A DNA stretch of 64,000 nucleotides from Candidatus Bathyarchaeota archaeon. GTDB taxonomy: Archaea > Thermoproteota > Bathyarchaeia > TCS64. Under the pieces are notes generated by a model. It did no database searches, had not been told where the DNA came from, and saw only the letters and a program-made list of their open reading frames with translations. Of the stretch, positions 1-8,201 are shown piece by piece. The stretch lies in the NCBI GenBank assembly GCA_030739585.1, contig JASLYX010000002.1:186001-250000 (forward strand), in the 5' to 3' direction. The position numbers and the translations under genes were made by a program. Positions within the stretch are counted from its first letter, which is position 1. Each line of letters starts with the position of its first letter.

Positions 1-99
1 CACTGCGGCCTTCTCCAGTATATTAACAAGAAACTTGTCGTCATTGAGGTCGGCCTTGCAACCGTACAGGTCCACCAAGAGCTGTTTTATCCTGAGCAT
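1..99 (-). CDS. speH: S-adenosylmethionine decarboxylase proenzyme, N-terminal fragment (cut by window edge)
   Basis: Only the first 33 codons are inside the window. They begin with ATG at 99 and read a start typical of the prokaryotic AdoMet decarboxylase family, with the short motif LLVDLYGC near residues 7-14. The pyruvoyl-forming serine lies beyond the edge. The enzyme makes decarboxylated AdoMet, the aminopropyl donor for polyamine synthesis. It lies 56 bases downstream of bpsA on the same strand, which fits a polyamine operon. The fragment is short, so the call rests on the N-terminal motif together with the neighbour. Confidence 0.72.
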   Translation of the reverse strand, partial: MLRIKQLLVDLYGCKADLNDDKFLVNILEKAAV

Positions 100-155
100 C
101 TTCGATTTTATACTTTATACCCTCTATTTGGCTTTACGGTGATTTACCGATAGCC

Positions 156-1316
156 TCAATCGGCTCGCTGCTTCTCGGAGAGCCTGAATCCCTCTCTCCT
201 TCTACATTTTGGGCAGCCCCCCGCCTTGAGTTCCTCAATAGTTGTGAAACCCGTCGATGAACCCACCACTATCGCTTTCCCACACCGGCACCTGTACACC
301 CGGATCGTGGGCTTTAGTTCCCCCGTATATATACCTCCTTGGAATGGGCCTGTAATGACTGGTCTTGCCTCCCCAGTGACCACGAGCCGGAACATTGATG
401 TGGTATTGGCCAGTATTTCAGCTCCTAAATAGATGTTAAACCGAGGGATGATCTCGTCGACGTAGAGTCCCATCCAGTTTAAGGTCCCGTGGGCTTTAAG
501 CATCTCCAGAGGAGGCTTGTCAGGATAGGCCATATAGGCGATCGATGTCTTCCGCCACCTGAGCGCCTGGATGCCCCGGGAGATGAAGAGTTCTAACCCT
601 GGGATGGTATAAGGAGGATCGGTTAGGAAAGTATCAAAGGCTCCCCTAAGCGACTCTGGTAGGGGCTCCCTCAGGTCGTGGAGTACACACTGGATGCTGA
701 GTCCCTCCTCCTTGGAGACCCCCATGATGGTCTCGAGGAGTCTGCCGTCAATGTCTACAACAGTGATCCCCTTTGTCACCCTAAGAAGGCCCGCTGCCAC
801 CGATACCAGATCATCGTCCCCTAGGAAGAGGACGTTCCTCCCTGCAAGGTTTCCCCCATCAAGCATGTAAAGAGCCCTCCGCAGGGCTGTTTCAGGAGTG
901 GCGTGGGTCTGATCCAATTTGGGGTTGGCATTTGGCCGTCTGGATGATGCCTCCCGGATTTTTTCCAAGATCGGTTCGTACTCAGGAGCGATCTCCTGCG
1001 AGTCGTTCGTCTCCTTTGTTTTCGCTACCATGCCCAGTACCACCTCGACGAACTCTTTTCCCGTCACTGTGAGGATCGCCCCACCTTTTCTGGCGACTAG
1101 TCCCGCTTTCTCGAGTTCCCTGCGAATTGCTGCGGTGACGGGGGTAGGGAGCCTCGTGGCCCTTGCGATGTCCTTGGTACCCACCTTGCCTCTGTGATGG
1201 ATCTCCCTGAGAACTCGCCTTATGGCCTCCTCACCCTCTTTTAACCTCATCTTTTCTGCTAGTTTTCGGAGAAAGTCCTCAGGTGGTGCATAGCTGGAGG
1301 AGCCTATTTTCTGCAC
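156..1316 (-). CDS. bpsA: N4-bis(aminopropyl)spermidine synthase (branched-chain polyamine synthase, DUF43 family)
   Basis: A 386-residue protein of the BpsA family, which transfers aminopropyl groups from decarboxylated AdoMet to spermidine to make quaternary branched polyamines. Residues about 20-95 form a winged-helix-like N-terminal domain. A Rossmann methyltransferase-like core follows, with GDDDLVS near 165 and the catalytic-type motif DPPYT near 235. The C-terminus carries a cysteine cluster (CRCGK and CPKC) likely to bind zinc. Length and domain order match archaeal BpsA. The gene directly precedes the AdoMet decarboxylase fragment at the window edge, so substrate supply and use are encoded together. 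Branched polyamines are typical of thermophiles, though BpsA also occurs elsewhere. Confidence 0.9.
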   Translation of the reverse strand: MQKIGSSSYAPPEDFLRKLAEKMRLKEGEEAIRRVLREIHHRGKVGTKDIARATRLPTPVTAAIRRELEKAGLVARKGGAILTVTGKEFVEVVLGMVAKTKETNDSQEIAPEYEPILEKIREASSRRPNANPKLDQTHATPETALRRALYMLDGGNLAGRNVLFLGDDDLVSVAAGLLRVTKGITVVDIDGRLLETIMGVSKEEGLSIQCVLHDLREPLPESLRGAFDTFLTDPPYTIPGLELFISRGIQALRWRKTSIAYMAYPDKPPLEMLKAHGTLNWMGLYVDEIIPRFNIYLGAEILANTTSMFRLVVTGEARPVITGPFQGGIYTGELKPTIRVYRCRCGKAIVVGSSTGFTTIEELKAGGCPKCRRREGFRLSEKQRAD

Positions 1317-1368
1317 CTCCGAACGGCAGGCCCCATATAAAATTCGTGAAGAGCCATCATAAGCCTCG

Positions 1369-1980
1369 TTATTTGTTTCTCCTCCTTATCTCATCGCGAA
1401 TCCTCTTTATCTCTCCCTGGTTTGCCTCAATTTTATGGTCTGATTTGAGTCGCTCTGCAATCTCCGAGTCAGTGACTCCGTTTTTATCTATTTTCATGAT
1501 GATATTGGATATGTCCTCGATGTAGTTCCAGGGAAAGATCACCCAGCACCAGCTGATCTTTTCTCCAAAGTAGTCTGGGGTGAATTGGGAGCCGGTAATA
1601 TGTTGGAGCGTAGCGGTCTTTACCCCCAGGGGATTCAGGGTGTTAACATAGCTCATAGCGGCGATCATGCTGAGCCCAGTATCTGTGATATCATCCACCA
1701 CCAGCACCTTGTAGCCGGAGAGGTCAATGTTAAAGGGGTACTTGATACGGGCTTTCCCATCAGGGGTCGCTGTGACCCCCCAGTGCTCCACCTTGAGGCT
1801 CACAAGGTCCTTGACGCCGAGATAATCACAGAGGACCCTGCTAAGGACCCAGCCCCCCCGGGCAAGCCCCACGATTATGTCCGGTTTGTAACCGGAGTCT
1901 ACAACCTTCCGGGCGGTCTTCTCTGCGAGAAGCTGGAATCTGTACCAATCCATAACTTGGCAATCGAATTTGCTTGACAC
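1369..1980 (-). CDS. Purine-type phosphoribosyltransferase (Hpt1/Gpt-like)
   Basis: A 203-residue phosphoribosyltransferase. The PRPP-binding loop is visible as VVDDITDTG near residues 94-102, and a conserved GLARGGW segment lies near 38-44. Family members transfer a phosphoribosyl group to a purine base; the exact base cannot be read from the sequence. The last 45 or so residues form a charged helical extension resembling a small helix-turn-helix, not needed for catalysis in simpler members. The listed start is GTG at 1980, and an alternative is ATG at 1953. A TATA-like element at 2000-2009 lies about 25 bases upstream of the GTG, which would make the mRNA leaderless. Confidence 0.8.
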   Translation of the reverse strand: MSSKFDCQVMDWYRFQLLAEKTARKVVDSGYKPDIIVGLARGGWVLSRVLCDYLGVKDLVSLKVEHWGVTATPDGKARIKYPFNIDLSGYKVLVVDDITDTGLSMIAAMSYVNTLNPLGVKTATLQHITGSQFTPDYFGEKISWCWVIFPWNYIEDISNIIMKIDKNGVTDSEIAERLKSDHKIEANQGEIKRIRDEIRRRNK

Positions 1981-1999
1981 GGTGAAATAATGACTCTAA

Positions 2000-2009
2000 T
2001 AAATAAAAA
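2000..2009 (-). promoter_or_regulatory. TATA box of the phosphoribosyltransferase gene
   Basis: On the minus strand the sequence reads TTTTTATTTATTAG. Its centre lies about 25 bases before the GTG at 1980, the standard archaeal TATA-to-start distance, so transcription probably begins at or next to the start codon. Confidence 0.5.
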
Positions 2010-2032
2010 TCTGCACACTCAATTGAAATTTA

Positions 2033-2336
2033 TTACTCCACAGCAAGGAGTTTTCTCCCCCCTATGAGCAGCGCAGCGTATGCGAGGATTAGATTGAACC
2101 TAGAGTAGATGAGAGAGGTCTCGGTCGACAGGGGGATCGGTTCTCAGATTCTCATGCAACAGGTGGCGATGTATAGTAATGCGCCGAATATGGTTATGCC
2201 TCAGAACAAGACGATGAATAAATCGATAAAAGCGCTTAGGGGACTAATCTGATATGTCCGAGTTTACCAGGAAAAGCCCATTAATGAAGACCGCGTTTGC
2301 TGAGGTGAATACAATCATCAGCTCTATGTTCGCCAT
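2033..2336 (-). pseudogene. Decayed small membrane protein
   Basis: Reading the minus strand from ATG at 2336 gives a hydrophobic protein start (MANIELMIVF and onward). One frame change near 2240-2265 and two in-frame TGA codons interrupt an otherwise coherent coding sequence, which continues through two hydrophobic stretches to a TAA at 2033-2035. The total would be about 100 residues with roughly three membrane segments. The family is not recognised. The coherent hydrophobic periodicity across the breaks is the evidence that this was once a gene. Confidence 0.4.
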
Positions 2337-2660
2337 GACCTTTACGATGATGGTTTCCACTCGCGTCAAGAATGTCTAATATCGACATTATAATTGCAAG
2401 TTTAATCTCGTTTTCAAGGGGATCTTTCATCTTTACTATGAATGACAAAATGGATTGTAGTTTCTCATTCATTTGGTTCACTCTCGCGCGTGAAATCGAT
2501 GTTTATTGGCCTAGGAAATTCTTAAAAAACATCGTCTTTATGATAATATTGCTAACTTTCAGGCATAGATGTTTTCCCATATGTGTGTTGCCCCCATCTG
2601 TGTGTAGGCTCTGTCTGAATGATAGGGTCTGAGGCACTTTGCCTTTCGCGCGCTGTACTA

Positions 2661-2680
2661 ATAAAAATAATAAAAAAAGG
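2661..2680 (-). terminator. Poly-T terminator downstream of the small winged-helix gene
   Basis: On the minus strand, 15 bases after the stop codon at 2695, there is a run CCTTTTTTTATTATTTTTAT. Such oligo-T tracts end transcription in archaea without needing a hairpin. Confidence 0.45.
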
Positions 2681-2694
2681 GTCCTTTTTCCCAC

Positions 2695-2877
2695 TTACTC
2701 AGTTGGGGCGTAATAGCATCTCTTTGGGGAATGGACCTTACCGTCTTTCTTGAGGACTTTTATGGCTTTAGAGACTTCCTTGCTCTCAATGCCCAAAGCC
2801 TTGGCGACCTCACCAGGGCGCATGGGCTTTCCGGCGTCTTTCATTGTCTGGAGAACCGCTACAGCTTGCTCACTCAT
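2695..2877 (-). CDS. Small stand-alone winged-helix DNA-binding protein
   Basis: A 60-residue protein that is almost entirely one winged helix-turn-helix. Helix 2 and the recognition helix are visible around PGEVAKALGIESKEVSKAI (residues 21-39), followed by a wing ending in CYYAPTE. It resembles small archaeal MarR/ArsR-like regulators reduced to the DNA-binding unit; no ligand domain is present. A GGTGAT ribosome-binding site lies just before the ATG, and a TATA-like CTTTTATTATCC lies near 2912-2923. It is followed by a poly-T terminator, so it is probably a single-gene transcript. Its targets are unknown. Confidence 0.7.
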   Translation of the reverse strand: MSEQAVAVLQTMKDAGKPMRPGEVAKALGIESKEVSKAIKVLKKDGKVHSPKRCYYAPTE

Positions 2878-3289
2878 TAAATCACCTTAACACTTTGAAT
2901 GATCAGACGGAGGATAATAAAAGTTCCTCGCGCGCGAGCCGGAGACCCTTGACCTCACAGGTGTCATATATCATCACTAAGTACATTAGGGACCCCCTCC
3001 TAGTAAGTGATCTCGAGATAATTTGTCTGGTTACCCCCACAGAAACCACATATGTACACATAGATATGGACACTCTAACCCACAAGAGGTCCTATGCTAT
3101 AGCCTTCTGTAGCTGATAGCCTCCCCAGCAATTGGGTGGACGAAGCCTTGGAGATGATTTTTGATCATCCTTCTGCGGGTGCATCAGGAATCGCATTATA
3201 TCTCACCGACAAAGACCCGAGGAATATAGCTCTGGAACAGTCTACAATTTTATTGAGGGTATTATCAACGGCCTTAAGAACTGGGATCT
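2878..3289. other. Intergenic stretch with one weak ORF
   Basis: About 410 bases between the winged-helix gene and the flavoprotein. The only coherent reading is a plus-strand ORF from GTG 3137 to TGA 3295-3297 (52 residues, beginning VDEALEMIFD). Its composition is protein-like, but it overlaps the end of the convergent gene and has no recognised family. It may be a small gene or the tail of a lost one. The promoter of the winged-helix gene is at the left end. Confidence 0.3.
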
Positions 3290-4588
3290 TTAGATGATCA
3301 GGGTCTCCCGTTCCGCCTGCCGATTATTAATGCCTAAATCAGAGGCCCGGAATTTGCGCCCCCCGAACAGCTCCGCCTTTTCCTCCTTAGCATATAGTGC
3401 GGCAGCTATCCTCCCAATCGCGTCGGATTTCATGATTCCGCTCCCGCTAGCTGCTCCCACGTAGATCATCCCTGGGATCGATTTCACCACCGGCAGCTCG
3501 TCAAACCCATTAATCGCGTACTGACCTGCCCAACTGTTCATAGGCCTCAGGTCCTTAAAACACGGGAAATACTTAGCCAGCACGTGATATACACCATCTG
3601 TGTAATAATCCTCCTCAGCCTGGGGGTTGTCCTCCAACCTGAAACCCCGCCCTAAATCGTCGGCACATGCCATCCAAATGCTTCCCTCGCTCAACTCTGG
3701 CCTAAAGAGTATGTTAGACTTAGGCAGAACCGTAAGGGGCATTGACCCGTATTTGTTTAGCCCTTCTACGTGGAAAAGGGGTCCCAGTCTCGGGTCTTTG
3801 AACGCGAAGATCTGCCTCTTCTTAGGCCTCATATGGGATTCCACACCGATGGGATCCATGAGCATGCTCGACCAGACTCCCGCCGCAACCACTGTGGTCT
3901 CCGCCTCTATTGCGCCTCTATTCGTTTTGACCCCTTTGATCTGGGCGTCCTGCCAGACGAATGGCTCCCCCGGGATCTTCAGTTCCAGTTTAGGCTTCAC
4001 TACTAGATCTGTCACCTCCGTCCCGTATTGGACCTCCCCTCCTAGTCCTAAGAAAAGCTTCTCATAGGCCCGGGTAAACGCGTCCGCATTTACTGTTCCG
4101 CACTTTTCCCCTAATACCCCGTACTCAATGTCCCTGATCCCCATGAGCTCCGCCTCATCGTCCTCCTCAAACTGAGTGACAAGGGCGGGAATCCGCTTTT
4201 CTAGCTCCTCACGTTCTAGGACCTGTATCTCCGCTCGGGTTCCGATCCTGTCCCACGCCCTTCTCTGCTCCGAGTACTGCTTCTCGCTCAAAAGAAACAG
4301 GTATCCGATCCGTGACACTCCGACATGGTGATCCAGATTCCCCTCTAGATGCAACATCCAATCAATGGTGGAATCAGCCAGGAGAAAATTTGTCTCAGAT
4401 GTAAATAGATTCCGGAACCCTCCCTCACTCTTAGCGCTGTTTCCCTGGCCGGGCCCCCCGAACCGGTCCACCACAGTGACTCTGCTACCCGGATTCGCTA
4501 ACTTTGCATGGTAAGCCGTGCTCAACCCCAGGATACCCGCGCCAATGACGAGGATGTCGCAATCCATACCAATCAAATAGGAGTGCAC
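3290..4588 (-). CDS. FAD-dependent amino-acid-oxidase-type oxidoreductase (DAO family)
   Basis: A 432-residue flavoprotein of the D-amino acid oxidase / sarcosine oxidase fold. The N-terminal dinucleotide-binding motif GAGILGLS is at about residues 17-24, and the ADP-ribose-binding acidic end VVDRFG follows near 40. A second glycine-rich motif, GAASGSGIMKS, near 380-390 closes over FAD as in glycine/sarcosine oxidases. Such enzymes oxidise the C-N or C-O bond of amino acids or 2-hydroxyacids; many archaeal homologues act as L-2-hydroxyglutarate or amine dehydrogenases. The substrate cannot be assigned. The start may be the first Met (4588) or Met8 (4567), the latter giving a more typical N-terminus. 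It is transcribed alone. Confidence 0.8.
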   Translation of the reverse strand: MHSYLIGMDCDILVIGAGILGLSTAYHAKLANPGSRVTVVDRFGGPGQGNSAKSEGGFRNLFTSETNFLLADSTIDWMLHLEGNLDHHVGVSRIGYLFLLSEKQYSEQRRAWDRIGTRAEIQVLEREELEKRIPALVTQFEEDDEAELMGIRDIEYGVLGEKCGTVNADAFTRAYEKLFLGLGGEVQYGTEVTDLVVKPKLELKIPGEPFVWQDAQIKGVKTNRGAIEAETTVVAAGVWSSMLMDPIGVESHMRPKKRQIFAFKDPRLGPLFHVEGLNKYGSMPLTVLPKSNILFRPELSEGSIWMACADDLGRGFRLEDNPQAEEDYYTDGVYHVLAKYFPCFKDLRPMNSWAGQYAINGFDELPVVKSIPGMIYVGAASGSGIMKSDAIGRIAAALYAKEEKAELFGGRKFRASDLGINNRQAERETLII

Positions 4589-4968
4589 CCCCCATTTTTA
4601 ACCTGTGTCTCCAAAAACCTCTAATCCGTAGGCGGACCTAGAAAACACCGCGCGCGGACATCACCCCTAAAGATACAGCCATCGATCACGTCAATAGCGC
4701 AATCCATCCTGAAACGCCGCGGACTTACCCCCCTCCTCAGCGTTGCCATTACTGCAATGATATCCGTCTCAGAATGTTTTAAAGTTGCCAGTCAGGTCAC
4801 CAATATTTAGGGTTCTCCAGATTCGTCCTGGAAACTGCAAAATATAGAGGAAGGGGGTCTGCAGCTTCAAAGATGAGAATCAGTGTGGCTTATCGTTTAG
4901 CGATATATTTCCCTTAATATTCTTCCGATTAGAGGCTGAACACAGCTGTCAGAGGACCGTTTGGGTGG
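4589..4968. other. Intergenic stretch, no gene seen
   Basis: About 380 bases between the two divergent genes (flavoprotein and UspA). No coherent reading frame or RNA was recognised. The right end leads into the UspA promoter. Confidence 0.5.
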
Positions 4969-4969
4969 A

Positions 4970-4978
4970 TTTTATAAG
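4970..4978 (+). promoter_or_regulatory. TATA box of the universal stress protein gene
   Basis: TTTTATAAG about 31-39 bases upstream of the ATG at 5009. At the usual 25-base spacing the transcript would start only a few bases before the ATG, and no Shine-Dalgarno motif is present, so the mRNA is probably leaderless. Confidence 0.55.
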
Positions 4979-5008
4979 CAACCTTTCAAATATTCAAATG
5001 ATTAAACA

Positions 5009-5470
5009 ATGTACAATACGATCCTGGTAAGTATTGACGGCTCTGAGCCCTCTGACAACGCACTAGATCATGCCGTCATGCTAGCTACCACTTTCAAGGC
5101 AAGGCTAATCCTGCTTATTGTCGTCCAAAGGGTGATGATCCCTATGTTTCCAGACGAGGGGTTCGGGGGTGTACCCCTATCTGCGGCAAAGGATATGGCC
5201 CAATATCAGGATAAGATGCGGCGCGTTTACAAGAACGTTCTTGATGAGTCCAAAGCAAAGATTAGGAAAAAACATCCGAACCTCCTCATCGACTCTATTC
5301 TCAAGGAGGGGCGTCCCTCGGCGACCATTACTAAATACGCCCAAGAATACGGTGCAGATCTTATTGTGATGGGAAGCAGGGGAATAGGGGGCTATACGGG
5401 ATGGATATTAGGGAGCACAACCCGCAGAGTAGTGGACTCCTGCACCAAGCCCATCCTCATCGTTAAATGA
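5009..5470 (+). CDS. Universal stress protein, UspA family
   Basis: A 153-residue single-domain UspA protein. The N-terminus ILVSIDGSEPSDNAL is the classical first strand and loop. The ATP-binding signature G-2x-G-9x-G-S/T is present at the C-terminus as GSRGIGGY followed by LGSTTRRVV. It therefore belongs to the nucleotide-binding branch of the family, thought to act as a cytoplasmic stress or energy sensor. It has its own promoter (TATA box at 4970-4978) and is followed 78 bases later by methionine aminopeptidase on the same strand. No partner transporter is adjacent, so a specific role cannot be inferred. Confidence 0.9.
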   Translation: MYNTILVSIDGSEPSDNALDHAVMLATTFKARLILLIVVQRVMIPMFPDEGFGGVPLSAAKDMAQYQDKMRRVYKNVLDESKAKIRKKHPNLLIDSILKEGRPSATITKYAQEYGADLIVMGSRGIGGYTGWILGSTTRRVVDSCTKPILIVK

Positions 5471-5527
5471 AGATATCTGGGAAAGCTCTTTTTTCATCGG
5501 ACTACAACTTAACGTGGAGGTTATACA

Positions 5528-6403
5528 CTGGAGACTTTTGGACCCTTAATGAAAGCTGGACACATAGCATCCCAGGTGCGCGAAAAGACCCGGAGCTATG
5601 TTGAGGTGGAAAGACCTGTCATCGAGATCTGCAGCTTCGTTGAAGACAATATCAGAAAACTCGGGGGAGCCCCAGCATTTCCCTGTAACGTTGATATCGA
5701 CGGGGTCGCGGCCCACTACACATCCCCTTTAGGGGATCCAAAGGTAATCCCTGATGGGTCCCTTGTAAAAATTGATATAGGAGTCCACGTCGATGGTTAT
5801 ATCGCCGATACCGCCGTCACCATTTGCCTTGACCCCCAGTATATTCCGATGGCTGAGGCTGCTGTAGCTGGTCTGGAGGCCGCGATTAAGATAGCAAGAG
5901 CTGGCGTGGTTGCGTCTGATATCGGTGCAGCTATCGAGAAGGCCATTAAGTCCAGGGGCTTCACTCCCATTCGCAACCTTTCGGGCCACAGGCTCGGCAG
6001 ATACATAGTCCACGCCGGCAAATCTATACCTAATATCAGCGGCACCAATGGCCACAGGCTCAAGGAAGGCGAAGTATATGCAATTGAGCCATTTGCGGTT
6101 CCCCGAGACGCCTCAGCCTATGTCATAGACGGAGCCCCCAGCAATATTTATCGATTCTTGAAAAAGAGGAGAGTCCGGAGTGACGCCGCCAAGAAGATGC
6201 TCAAGCTGATCCAGACTCGCCATAGAACCCTACCTTTTGCATCTAGGTGGATCCCTGGAGATACCGAGGCTTTCGAGGAGCTGATAGAGGGGAAGTGCGT
6301 TCATTCGTATCCCCAACTCGTAGAGAAAAGTGGGGCTTCGGTGGCTCAGGCGGAGCACACGGTGATAATAGAGTCTGACGGATGTACAGTGACGACTGCC
6401 TAA
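5528..6403 (+). CDS. map: Methionine aminopeptidase, type 2 (archaeal)
   Basis: Removes the initiator methionine from new proteins. From the first ATG (5549) the protein has 284 residues. The metal-binding set of type 2 enzymes is visible: Asp in KIDIGVHVDG, Asp in ADTAVT, His in NLSGHRLG, Glu in YAIEPFAV and Glu in AQAEHTVI near the end. A strong GGAGGT Shine-Dalgarno at 5516-5521 is too far from the ATG but sits 6 bases before an in-frame CTG at 5528. Starting there adds seven residues and gives the family's usual N-terminus before KAGHIASQVRE. The CTG start is inferred from spacing, so 5549 remains the conservative alternative. The end overlaps the convergent gene by 4 bases. Confidence 0.9.
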   Translation: METFGPLMKAGHIASQVREKTRSYVEVERPVIEICSFVEDNIRKLGGAPAFPCNVDIDGVAAHYTSPLGDPKVIPDGSLVKIDIGVHVDGYIADTAVTICLDPQYIPMAEAAVAGLEAAIKIARAGVVASDIGAAIEKAIKSRGFTPIRNLSGHRLGRYIVHAGKSIPNISGTNGHRLKEGEVYAIEPFAVPRDASAYVIDGAPSNIYRFLKKRRVRSDAAKKMLKLIQTRHRTLPFASRWIPGDTEAFEELIEGKCVHSYPQLVEKSGASVAQAEHTVIIESDGCTVTTA

Positions 6404-6819
6404 CGTTTCTTTTTGGGTTCAGCTTTCCGGTGAATGCCCTTGATGGTCATGATTTCCTCGCATCTTGTGCAGTCCTCATCGCTCTTGTATATATAGTCTC
6501 CCCGTTGGAAATCCCTGACCCTTTTAAGATTGCAGCTGTGGCACTCAAGTATTGTGATGACCTCTGCCTTTTCAACGGGGGGCTTCTGGCTTGATACCGC
6601 CTTTGTTCTGAAGAACATGTAGCCGATCATGGCCAAGCCTGCTGTACCTAAGAGGATGTACATGTTTCCTTGATCGGAGTTCTCTCCTCCGTAAGTCTGG
6701 AATCCTAGCCCGAGGAAGAAGAGGCTGACTAACCCAAGGACAATTAAAGATATGCGGCTGATCCAGCTAAGACTCATTATTGGGGTACTGGATTTGGCGT
6801 TGGTCATGCGGGTGGTCAT
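6400..6819 (-). CDS. Small membrane protein with C-terminal zinc ribbon
   Basis: A 139-residue protein with two predicted membrane helices (about residues 20-38 and 51-69) and a cytoplasmic tail. The tail contains two paired cysteines (CHSC and CTRC, about residues 93-118) likely to hold zinc. The last residues are very basic (KAEPKKKR). Its ATG overlaps the stop of the DUF1512 gene by four bases (ATGA), so translation is probably coupled and the products may work together. The family is not recognised beyond this pairing. Confidence 0.7.
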   Translation of the reverse strand: MTTRMTNAKSSTPIMSLSWISRISLIVLGLVSLFFLGLGFQTYGGENSDQGNMYILLGTAGLAMIGYMFFRTKAVSSQKPPVEKAEVITILECHSCNLKRVRDFQRGDYIYKSDEDCTRCEEIMTIKGIHRKAEPKKKR

Positions 6820-7952
6820 TGGGCAACCCCCACAGTGTTACCAATGCCGGCCACGAGGACGGTGTCTCCCTCCTTGGTTCTATGGTCCACTATGCGTTTG
6901 ACCGTCTCAACGGCGGTGTCACAGGCGGTATAGAGCTCCTTTACCAAGGGGGCGACAACGTGGGTGATGTCCTGCTTGATGGCGATGGCGTATAGAGGGA
7001 TATTATGCTTCTTGATAGCTTCCTCTATCTTATGCTTCTCTACCCCGATGCCTCCGATGGCGGCTCCGACTCCCTCAGCGATGCCTCCAGTAGGTTCTCC
7101 CTCGAGTTTACCGGCGGCGTCTACCATTATAACTGCGTCCACTTTCTTACGTCCTTTTCGGCTGTTAAGTATGTTCTCAATCGCGTCTCCTGGCTTCCCC
7201 ACGGAGCCCCCGGGTCCCTTGGCCTTAGTGATAATGAGGGTACGTCCATTGTAGGGGACCTCTGCGACGACCATCTCCTTTGCGATTTCGCTCCATTTAT
7301 GGCCATGCATTAGACGAGCAGCAACGAGGGGGCCGACGCTGTCCCCTATGGGTATACCCTCTTTAAACGCTTGGAGGGCACGACTGTATGCCTCGATCTC
7401 CCTGACGATCATGGGGAGGATCATATGGATCTGCATGATGACATAGATGTTCATGGTCTTTTTGCCGAGGAGGTAAAAGTGTCGAATCACTTTATGGTAA
7501 ACATTTAGGGCGAGGCTTGCTTCCAGAAGGTTCTCTAAATTGTTAATCTCACTATCGGACGCCTTGGGTGCCATACTTCGCACCTCGGCCTCAAATATAT
7601 TCTCCCTGACGTTGAGGAGCTGCCCCATTTTACCGACAATCCCGGCAGGATCCAAACTCGTGGGAGGGATGAAAAAATGCTCGAGGAATCTCTCTACCTC
7701 TGGGGTGGGATCAAAATCATCCTCTGAGGCCTTTTTTACCTCCTCAATGGAGGTGTTGTACCCCTTGTCCCTAATCTCTTTGACCTTGCGGAGGGTACCT
7801 TCTATGGCCCTGAGCATGCTCATCGCCTGGATCCGTTGTGCATAGAATAGGTAGACAATAAAGCTTAGGCTAAAGAGGGTCTGGAGAACCATCCCGATAT
7901 CACTCTGATTCTGGAGAAGCTGGCCGACCTGAATATACATATAGATCAGCAA
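6816..7952 (-). CDS. DUF1512 family archaeal protein
   Basis: A 378-residue protein of the uncharacterised archaeal family DUF1512. One membrane helix lies near residues 22-42, placing the rest in the cytoplasm. A helical region (50-200) is followed by an alpha/beta domain containing glycine-rich stretches such as KGPGGSVGKPGDA and VDAAGKLEGEPTGG, which suggest a nucleotide- or phosphate-binding site. The annotated start is a TTG at 7952; an in-frame ATG at 7940 is an alternative. It is translationally coupled to the zinc-ribbon membrane protein that follows. Function is unknown; the anchored alpha/beta domain and zinc partner suggest a membrane-associated regulatory or hydrolytic role, which is inference. 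Confidence 0.8.
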   Translation of the reverse strand: MLIYMYIQVGQLLQNQSDIGMVLQTLFSLSFIVYLFYAQRIQAMSMLRAIEGTLRKVKEIRDKGYNTSIEEVKKASEDDFDPTPEVERFLEHFFIPPTSLDPAGIVGKMGQLLNVRENIFEAEVRSMAPKASDSEINNLENLLEASLALNVYHKVIRHFYLLGKKTMNIYVIMQIHMILPMIVREIEAYSRALQAFKEGIPIGDSVGPLVAARLMHGHKWSEIAKEMVVAEVPYNGRTLIITKAKGPGGSVGKPGDAIENILNSRKGRKKVDAVIMVDAAGKLEGEPTGGIAEGVGAAIGGIGVEKHKIEEAIKKHNIPLYAIAIKQDITHVVAPLVKELYTACDTAVETVKRIVDHRTKEGDTVLVAGIGNTVGVAQ

Positions 7953-8027
7953 CTGAAACTCTCTTCTTTTTTATAAATGTTCATCTTAGAGCCTTCCATA
8001 ATACTCGATTCTTTGATCTTTTAGAAT

Positions 8028-8154
8028 GGGTGGGCTACCAGCTTTCACGGTTTTGCGAGGCCGAAGACATCACTACCGCCGCAAACGGAGCGTGGTTTAA
8101 CTTCCGAGTTCGGAATGAGTTCGGGTGGAACCCACGCCCTTTGGCCGGCTACCC
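8028..8154 (-). rRNA. 5S ribosomal RNA (orphan)
   Basis: About 127 nt on the minus strand. The conserved 5S core is visible, with the loop region CGAACTCGGAAGTTAA and the segment around GAACTCATTCCGAACTCGG. The ends GGGTAGCC and GGTAGCCCACCC can pair as helix I. No 16S or 23S genes are adjacent, so it is transcribed separately, as in many archaea. A TATA box lies at 8179-8184. Exact ends are estimated from helix I. Confidence 0.92.
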
Positions 8155-8178
8155 ATAAAAACGGCACTGGTGCGCTTC

Positions 8179-8184
8179 TTTAAA
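8179..8184 (-). promoter_or_regulatory. TATA box of the 5S rRNA gene
   Basis: TTTAAA on the minus strand, 25-30 bases upstream of the 5S 5' end, preceded by an A-rich BRE-like CGAAATG. Confidence 0.6.
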
Positions 8185-8201
8185 CATTTCGGTGGTAAGC
8201 T

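Noticed and set aside
2033-2336. Recoding of TGA as tryptophan
   Set aside because: TGA is used as a normal stop by many intact genes in the window, and the same region also has a frame change.
2281-2481. 66-codon minus-strand frame
   Set aside because: It runs through the start of the decayed membrane gene in another frame and its C-terminal half looks non-coding; only the first 45 codons look protein-like.
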